6,739 nt of DNA from Bacteroidota bacterium (GTDB lineage: Bacteria; Bacteroidota; Bacteroidia; Sphingobacteriales; Sphingobacteriaceae): NCBI GenBank assembly GCA_013288465.1, contig JABDBT010000107.1, positions 1 through 6,739 on the forward strand, in the 5' to 3' direction. Both the position numbers and the translations under genes were made by a program. Shown one piece after another: positions 1 to 5,800 of this stretch (position 1 is the stretch's first letter; each line of letters begins with the position of its first letter). The notes beneath the pieces are model-generated. The model had not been told where the DNA came from. It saw only the letters and a list, made by a program, of their open reading frames with translations, and did no database searches.

Positions 1-64
1 CATTTTCTTTTTATTCATTACCCTATTTACAGATCTTAATACCAGTTTAAAGCCAGAGCCGCTA
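1..64. other. Left-edge leader before the PAS kinase gene
   Basis: This AT-rich stretch precedes the first visible ATG of the kinase gene. The kinase reading frame stays open through all 21 upstream codons to the window edge, but none of them is ATG, GTG or TTG. Another frame, read from base 3, ends at a TAA at bases 48-50 and could be the tail of an upstream gene, but 15 codons are too few to identify one. I see no Shine-Dalgarno sequence and no confident promoter. Confidence 0.4.
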
Positions 65-1807
65 ATGTCTAAAATCAGAAAATCAGAAAAACAACCCCTA
101 TCTGTAATTAAAATTCCGGTAAACGGCGAAGTACCGTTAGAAACCCTTGATGCTGTGCTCAAAGTGGCCGTAATAGAAGCCAAATATGACCAGGCAGATA
201 TGGACCTGGCTACCAATGCCAAAGATATATTGATAGAGGACCTGGAAAATGAGCTGATACTGGTTCACCTGGATAACAAGCGTATGGCAGCAGCCGAAAA
301 AGACCTGCAGCATAAACTCGACCGCGCCAACCAGGAGCTAACTGACCTTTCTTATACCGAACGAATTATTAATACCCTGCGCGATCCGCTTATTGTAATG
401 GATAAAGATTTAAAGGTGATGCGGTGTACCAGTGGGTTTTACAACAAATTTAATGTAACCGAAAAGGATACCGAGGGCCATTACTTTTTTGACCTGGGCA
501 ACAAGCAATGGAATATCCCGCAGCTTCGTTATTTGCTGGAGAGTATCCTCCCCGAAAAAAAGGTGGTTGATGATTTTGAGGTTACGCATATATTCCCGTC
601 GATAGGGCGCAGGGTGATGAGCTTAAACGCGCGCCAGTTGGATAAAGCAAACGGCGGGCAGCTTATCTTATTGGACATTGAAGATATTACCGATAAACGA
701 AAAATAGAAGAAGGGCTGGCCCAGGTAGAGCTGCTGTTCCAGGAAAGTAAAGACCGCCTGCAACTGGCTATTGATGCCGCCGGCCTGGGCACCTGGGACT
801 ATAATACCTTAACCGGCGAGCTGATTGCCGATTCGCGCTGTAAAGAAATGTTTGGCCTGATGCCATTAGTTGATTTTGATTACACGTATTTTATTGCCCT
901 CATTCACCCCGAAGACCGTAACCATGTTGATGAAATATTACAACAGGCATTAAAAGGTGCAAGTAACGGCGAGTATGAAGAGGAATTTAGAACGGCTGTA
1001 GCCATTGATAAAAAATTTAAATGGATAAAATTTAAGGGCAAAGCCTATTTTAATGCCCAGGGTGTGGCTTACCGTTTGGTGGGCACCGCTGTTGATGTCA
1101 CCGTACAGAAAATGCTTGACCAGGCTACCAAAGAGCTATTGAAAAAGAAGGACGATTTTATGAGCATTGCCAGTCATGAGCTTAAAACGCCTATTACCAC
1201 GCTAAAAGCCTCGTTACAGTTATTGAACCGGATGAAGGATAACCCCAATAAGATGCTGGTGCCGCTGGTTGAACAGGCCAATAAAAGCATGGAGAGGGTA
1301 ACTACGCTTATTGAAAACCTGCTGAATACCAACAAATTGAACGAAGGGCAGCTTCATTTAAATAAAACATCATTTACCATATCTAAAATGATTGCCGACT
1401 GCTGTCACCATATACGCGTTGCCGGCGAGTACAACATCATTACCGATGGCGATAAAGAATTAACCGTGTATGCCGATGCCGACCGTATTGACCAGGTAGT
1501 GGTAAATTTTGTGAACAATGCCATCAAGTACGCGCCGGGCTCAAAAGAAATTCATGTTAACATTCAAAAGATAAATAACACCGCAAAGGTATCCGTTAGC
1601 GACAATGGCCCCGGCATCCCGTCAGAAAAAATGCCTTATCTATTTGACCGTTATTACCGTGCAGACAGCAGCGGTATGCAATACTCGGGCCTTGGCCTTG
1701 GCCTTTACATCAGCGCCGAAATAGTTAAAAGACATAACGGCACCATTGGCGTTGACAGCGAATTAGCCAAAGGCAGCACCTTTTGGTTTACCCTGCCATT
1801 GGCTTAA
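65..1807 (+). CDS. Soluble PAS-PAS sensor histidine kinase
   Basis: This 580-residue protein should autophosphorylate on a histidine and pass the phosphate to a response regulator. No transmembrane segment or signal peptide is visible, so it is probably cytoplasmic. Residues 1-97 are charged and become coiled-coil-like from about residue 45. PAS 1 (about 98-217) has the ERIINTLRDPL start and the GNKQWNIPQL motif, a type I associate with PAS domains of CheB/CheR-fusion proteins. PAS 2 (about 232-350) resembles PAS_3 with a PAC tail (LGTWDY, HPEDR, GTAVDVT). The HisKA H-box is SHELKTP with H371. The ATPase core has an N-box (N485 in VNNAIKYA), G1 (DNGPGIP from D513), an F-box (LFDRYYR) and G2 (GLGLGLY from G542), ending in the usual FWFTLPL strand. 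All catalytic motifs look intact. There is no receiver domain and no response regulator in view, so the partner is unknown. The start at 65 is the first ATG, but the frame is open upstream, so a longer N terminus is possible. The signal sensed cannot be told from the sequence. Confidence 0.93.
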   Translation: MSKIRKSEKQPLSVIKIPVNGEVPLETLDAVLKVAVIEAKYDQADMDLATNAKDILIEDLENELILVHLDNKRMAAAEKDLQHKLDRANQELTDLSYTERIINTLRDPLIVMDKDLKVMRCTSGFYNKFNVTEKDTEGHYFFDLGNKQWNIPQLRYLLESILPEKKVVDDFEVTHIFPSIGRRVMSLNARQLDKANGGQLILLDIEDITDKRKIEEGLAQVELLFQESKDRLQLAIDAAGLGTWDYNTLTGELIADSRCKEMFGLMPLVDFDYTYFIALIHPEDRNHVDEILQQALKGASNGEYEEEFRTAVAIDKKFKWIKFKGKAYFNAQGVAYRLVGTAVDVTVQKMLDQATKELLKKKDDFMSIASHELKTPITTLKASLQLLNRMKDNPNKMLVPLVEQANKSMERVTTLIENLLNTNKLNEGQLHLNKTSFTISKMIADCCHHIRVAGEYNIITDGDKELTVYADADRIDQVVVNFVNNAIKYAPGSKEIHVNIQKINNTAKVSVSDNGPGIPSEKMPYLFDRYYRADSSGMQYSGLGLGLYISAEIVKRHNGTIGVDSELAKGSTFWFTLPLA

Positions 1808-1838
1808 ACGGGCGGGTTTAAACAAAAACACTAAAAAG

Positions 1839-1951
1839 AACGTCATTGCGAGCGATAGCGTGGCAATCTCTACACGATAGGCGGCTCACTTGTATGGCGT
1901 TGATCTGTCGTGTAGAGATTGCCACGTCGTTTCACTCCTCGCAATGACGTT
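1839..1951. repeat. 113-bp palindromic intergenic repeat (REP/MITE-like), possible bidirectional terminator
   Basis: Two blocks pair perfectly. AACGTCATTGCGAG (1839-1852) is the reverse complement of 1938-1951, and GTGGCAATCTCTACACGA (1860-1877) is the reverse complement of 1908-1925. The linkers inside the arms differ (7 bases at 1853-1859 against 12 at 1926-1937), and the apical loop is 30 bases. In effect, two copies of a GTCATTGCGAG...GTGGCAATCTC unit sit head to head with different middles. Sequences of the GTCATTGCGAG...GCAATCTC type are, from memory, dispersed repeats in many bacterial genomes including Bacteroidota. The element lies between the convergent kinase and OsmC genes, with an A-run on its left and a T-rich stretch on its right. 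It could therefore end transcripts from both sides; that role is inference. Confidence 0.85.
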
Positions 1952-1968
1952 TTATTTAAAACAACCTC

Positions 1969-2358
1969 TCAAACCAACACCGTTTCAATAGTAATTGGAT
2001 TACTCAATATTTTATGAATAGGGCAGGCATTGGCCACGGCCAATAACCGGGTGCGTTGCTCATCATCAAGTTTGCCTGTAAGCAGTAACTTCCGCATAAA
2101 CTTTGTTTGCCCGTTTTCTTCACTCAGTTCAATGCCTGCATTTACCTTTTCAAGGTCCCAGCCTTTGCGGTCGGCATACATGCGTACCGTAGCGCAGGTA
2201 CAGGCCCCCAATGCCGATGCCAGCAACTCCTTAGGCGAAAACCCTTTATCCTGCCCGCCCTTATCAACCGGTTCATCGGCAATTACCACGTTGCCAGTTG
2301 GCGATTTGATCTCAATAAGGTACGGCTCGCGGCCAATAACTGCTTTAATTGCTGCCAT
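1969..2358 (-). CDS. OsmC/Ohr-family protein (probable thiol peroxidase-like stress protein)
   Basis: This 129-residue protein has a length and layout typical of small OsmC-like proteins. Characterised members of the OsmC/Ohr family reduce organic hydroperoxides with a pair of cysteines; other members remain functionally unassigned. The first signature is SPKELLASALGACTCATVRMY, residues 41-61, with the expected cysteine C53 in GAC and a nearby glutamate E44. The second is ANACPIHKIL, residues 110-119, with C112. C55, two residues after C53, is an additional cysteine that could affect redox chemistry. No signal peptide is seen, so it is presumably cytosolic. The ATG at 2358 gives the normal family N terminus; no Shine-Dalgarno sequence precedes it, which is usual in Bacteroidota. 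The gene is convergent with the PAS kinase and divergent from the HTCS gene, so it is probably transcribed alone. The subfamily (OsmC, Ohr or YhfA-like) and the substrate are not resolved. Confidence 0.93.
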   Translation of the reverse strand: MAAIKAVIGREPYLIEIKSPTGNVVIADEPVDKGGQDKGFSPKELLASALGACTCATVRMYADRKGWDLEKVNAGIELSEENGQTKFMRKLLLTGKLDDEQRTRLLAVANACPIHKILSNPITIETVLV

Positions 2359-2378
2359 GATCTTGTTTTTTAGATTAG

Positions 2379-2407
2379 TAAAAATAGGCGTGTATTTATG
2401 AGTTGAA
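2379..2407 (-). promoter_or_regulatory. Tentative Bacteroidota-type promoter for the OsmC gene
   Basis: On the minus strand, TATTTTTA (2386-2379) matches the Bacteroidota -7 consensus TAnnTTTG except at the last base. A weak -33-like TTC (2407-2405) lies 18 bases upstream of it, within the usual spacing. It would give a short leader before the ATG at 2358. The sequence is AT-rich, so a chance match is quite possible. Confidence 0.28.
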
Positions 2408-2408
2408 G

Positions 2409-2420
2409 TTAGTTAACTAA
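2409..2420. promoter_or_regulatory. 12-bp perfect palindrome TTAGTTAACTAA, possible operator
   Basis: TTAGTTAACTAA is fully self-complementary with no spacer. It lies about 50 bases upstream of the OsmC start codon, next to the tentative promoter, where a dimeric regulator could bind. Regulation of OsmC/Ohr genes by redox-sensing dimers such as OhrR is known in other bacteria, but no regulator gene is visible here and the assignment is inference. Confidence 0.3.
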
Positions 2421-2470
2421 TACGTAAAATACAATCCTTTAGCCTTGAGGATCGCTTTTAAGAATTATAG

Positions 2471-2511
2471 GCACTTTGCAGATGATTTTTGCTCAAAAAT
2501 TGATAAAGTGC
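2471..2511. repeat. Two-tier inverted repeat (hairpin)
   Basis: The outer arms GCACTTT (2471-2477) and AAAGTGC (2505-2511) enclose inner arms ATTTTTG (2485-2491) and CAAAAAT (2494-2500). The inner pair surrounds a 2-base apex. Side bulges of 7 and 4 bases separate the two 7-bp stems. It lies in the divergent intergenic region, so it is not an obvious terminator for either neighbour. It could be an RNA structure, a protein-binding site or a repeat remnant. Confidence 0.5.
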
Positions 2512-2526
2512 GGGCCTTGTGTGATA

Positions 2527-2550
2527 CCTTCCCCTAAAATTAGGGGAAGG
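2527..2550. repeat. 11-bp stem hairpin followed by a purine-rich run
   Basis: CCTTCCCCTAA (2527-2537) and TTAGGGGAAGG (2540-2550) are exact reverse complements around a 2-base spacer. A purine-rich tract (AGGAGGATAGGG) follows directly, then six A residues. Similar C-rich/G-rich hairpins are, as I recall, common dispersed repeats in Bacteroidota genomes, so this may be a decayed repeat rather than a dedicated site. It is only 15 bases from the preceding hairpin. Confidence 0.55.
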
Positions 2551-2815
2551 AGGAGGATAGGGTAAAAAAGGTGACAGGCTCTAAAAGCGATTTTCCTGTT
2601 TATGGTTCCAGCGTCTCCGGTCATGTATGCCTGTTAAACTAATGTCTGTAAATCCCAAAAATATGTCTGAATTTACAAAATGCAGTTACAAGGCAGCCGG
2701 ATTAAAACCCTTACCTTGGCTATCGCAATTAAACCATTAAAAAACAAAGAGAAGTATAGGGTAGCCTTGATCAAATGAGCAAGGTGTTTTGTATTTTGGC
2801 TATCGCTAAAGTACC

Positions 2816-2850
2816 TCCTTGGTTCTTGATTCTCGGTTCTTGACTCTTGA
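2816..2850. repeat. Tandem 7-base repeat, five units, just upstream of the HTCS gene
   Basis: Five consecutive heptamers are visible: TCCTTGG, TTCTTGA, TTCTCGG, TTCTTGA and CTCTTGA, close to a consensus TTCTTGA. On the other strand this reads as repeated TCAAGAA/TCAAGAG. The array ends 23 bases before the HTCS start codon, so it would fall in the leader or core promoter. Similar TCAAGAA-type heptad arrays occur, from memory, between genes of Sphingobacteriaceae. Their function is unknown to me. Confidence 0.6.
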
Positions 2851-2873
2851 TAAAAGTACATTACAACAAACCA

Positions 2874-5800
2874 ATGCCTGCCAGGTATATTTTATTTATA
2901 ACACTCTTGATCACTATGGCCACCGGCAGGGGGCTATCGCAAACCCCTACCTTAAAATTTAAGCATATTACCGATGAGCAGGGCCTGTCAAATACCTCGG
3001 TCGAGTGTATTTTACAGGATAACAAAGGCTTTATGTGGTTTGGCACTTTAGATGGGTTAAACCGTTATGATGGGTATAAAATAAACGTTTACAACAACAA
3101 TCCAACAGACCCCGGCAGCATAAGCGACAATGCCATTAATTGCATCGCCGAAGACGCGCAACACCGCTTGTGGATTGGCACAAGCAATGGGCTGAACCGT
3201 TTTGATCAATCAACCAATAAATTTACCCGCTACACCCATTCGCCGCAGGCAAATTCCATCAGCAATAATAAAATTAATGATATTCATGAAGATGCCGCGC
3301 ATAATTTATGGATAGCCACTGATGGCGGCGGGCTAAATTTATTAAAGCCGGGCACCAATACATTTACGCATTTTGTTCATAATGTTAACCGGGCCAATAG
3401 CCTCAGCAGTAATACGGTAAATTCGTTATGCGAAGACGCTAAGGGCAATTTTTGGATAGCTACAAGCAATGGGCTTAACCTTTTTAACCGCAGGGATAAT
3501 ACGTTTCATGTGGTTCAAAACCTGGTTGATAAAAGCAAAATAGATAAAGACGATTATAACAATATTCAACAGGTACGCAGCGACCATCAAAATAACTTAT
3601 GGCTCATTACCAATGATAAGGGCCTGGTATTTTTTAACCCGCAAAACAACACGGTCAAATACTACGCGCACCGCGATAACGACCCCAATTCATTAGGAAG
3701 CGACATCATTAGGGACGTATATGTTGATAAAAGCGGCAATGTATGGGTTGGCGGCATTAACGCGGGCTTAAACCTGTATAACCCACCAAGCAACTCGTTT
3801 TTTAATTACCATCACGACCCTGATAACAGCACCAGCCTGTCGCAAAAAAGTGTGAGGTGCATATACCAGGACAAACAAGGTGATTTTTGGGTAGGCACGC
3901 TGCGGGGCGGCGTTAATTTATATACGCCGCAGTCGGGCAGGTTTAAGCTATATAAGCAAACGGTATCGCCGGTAAGTTTAAGTTATGATGATATACGGTC
4001 ATTTCACCAGGATAAAAATGGCAATATCTGGGTCGGCGCTGATGGCGGCGGCCTTGATCTTTTTAACGAAAAGGCAGGCACTTTTAAACATTACCGGCAC
4101 GATCCTAATAAGAGTTCGAGCATAAGCTCAAGCGCCATCATAAGCATTACCGGCGCTAACGATGATAATTTATGGATCGCGATATGGAATGGTGGCCTTG
4201 ATCTTTTCAACCCCAAAACCGAAGCTTTTACACATTATAAACATAGCATAACCGATAAAAACTCGATCAGTTCAGACTTTGTTCGGAAAGCTTTTGAAGA
4301 CAGCGAACATAACACGTGGATCGCTACAGATGTCGGCGGCGTTAATTTATTTGACCGCAACACACAAAAATTCTCCCGGTTTATATATAGTGCCGATAAG
4401 AAAACCCGGCTATGGGGAAATAATATCATTGATATTAATGAAGATGGCCATAAAAACATTTGGATACTTACTTTAGATAGCGGCGTTAATTGTTATAACC
4501 TTGTTTCGAAGCGCTTTTCGCATTATTTATACAATAGGGTAGAAGCATCGGCTGACATTGCCTTTGCTTTTACCGATAGTAAAGACCGGTTTTGGATAGG
4601 CAAAAAAGGGCTGTATTTATTTGACAGGGCACACAATCGCTTTATTCAATATACTAATTTGGCAGGGCTGGCAAATGAGTATATAAAAGGCATATTGGAA
4701 GATGCTCATGGTAACTTATGGATATCAACCTCAAACGGTATCACCAAATTTAACCCGGACACCTATGCTTTTAAAAAGTTTAACGTAGGCGATGGGTTAC
4801 AGGGTTTGGAATTTGAGGTAGGGTCATGCCTGAAAGCTAAAAATGGCGAAATGTTATTTGGCGGGGTTAACGGCTTTAATATTTTTTACCCCGATGATAT
4901 AAAACTTAACCCTTATGTTCCGCCTGTATATCTTACGGATTTTCAAATTTTAAATAAAAGTGTTGGGGTTGATGAAGAGGGCTCACCTTTAAAAACGGCT
5001 ATAACGGCAACCAGGCAAATTGATCTTAAATATAACCAGTCAACCTTCTCGTTTTTGTTTTCTGCTTTAAATTTTGTCGCCCCCGAAAACAATCAATACC
5101 GGTACAAATTAGAAAACTTTGATAAAAACTGGATCAAAGCCGGTACCGAAAGAAAAGCCAGCTATACCAATATCGACCCCGGCGATTATGTGTTTCGCGT
5201 TATAGCGTCCAATAACGATGGCTTATGGAATAAAAATGGCGCCGAAATAAGCATCCATATCTCGCCGCCATTTTGGGCAACCTGGTGGTTTAGGCTCATT
5301 ATACTTATCCTGTTAATGACGTGTGCCTATATCATTTTATACTTCAGGCGCGCGTTTGAATTGCGGTTGATGGAGGAAAAGAAAAACGAAGAAATGCACC
5401 AGGTGCAACTACAGTTTTTTACCAATATCTCGCACGAGTTCCGTACGCCGCTGAGCTTGATTTTAGGGCCGCTCGAAAAAATAACGCATGAAGCATCGGC
5501 CACTAAAGTAGCCCATTATTATAATACCATCCACCGTAATGCCAACCGGTTAATGAGCTTAATTAACGAGTTGATGGATTTTAGAAAAGTAGAGTCGGGT
5601 GCTTTGAAACTAAAGGTGCGCAATGCCGACCTTAACGTTTTTCTAAATAATATTATCGAAGAATTTAGGGACCTGTCAGCAAGTAAAAAAATAGAACTAA
5701 CCATTCACGATCCTGGCAAATTTGAAAGCAGTTGGTTCGACAGTAAGTTGCTGGAAAAGATAATGCTCAACCTGCTTAATAACGCTTTTAAATACACCGG

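Larger units (their letters stand above)
2359..2873. other. 515-bp non-coding region between divergent OsmC and HTCS genes
   Basis: I see no convincing gene here. The region must carry the promoters of both flanking genes, but no strong Bacteroidota consensus stands out on the HTCS side. It holds a 12-bp palindrome, two strong hairpins and a 7-base tandem repeat, each listed separately. Weaker structures are an ATCCT/AGGAT pair (2434-2452), a TGTAAAT/ATTTACA inverted pair (2647-2653 and 2671-2677) and a TTGATCAA palindrome (2767-2774). The density of inverted repeats suggests accumulated or decayed intergenic repeat elements. Confidence 0.6.

Noticed and set aside
529..792. 87-residue minus-strand frame inside the PAS kinase gene
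   Set aside because: It is fully inside a conserved PAS region on the other strand; its serine-rich composition is typical of an antisense shadow.
1808..1968. Insertion sequence or transposase remnant around the palindrome
   Set aside because: The 161-bp gap is too short for a transposase and contains no such coding trace; only a non-autonomous repeat is supported.
2030..2401. 123-residue plus-strand frame overlapping the OsmC gene
   Set aside because: It is antisense to a well-supported OsmC-family gene and shows no protein-like motifs of its own.
2816..2850. Possible CRISPR array
   Set aside because: The units are 7 bases, contiguous and without spacers, unlike CRISPR repeats.
2673..2861. 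62-residue open frame on the minus strand in the divergent intergenic region
   Set aside because: Its N-terminal part (ESRTENQEPRR) is only a translation of the heptamer repeat, and the rest has no family resemblance or start signal. It is more likely a chance open frame.
2774..2873. HTCS promoter at the TATTTTGG sequence (2792-2799)
   Set aside because: The spacing inside the -7 motif is one base short of TAnnTTTG and no good -33 element lies upstream, so I did not call it.
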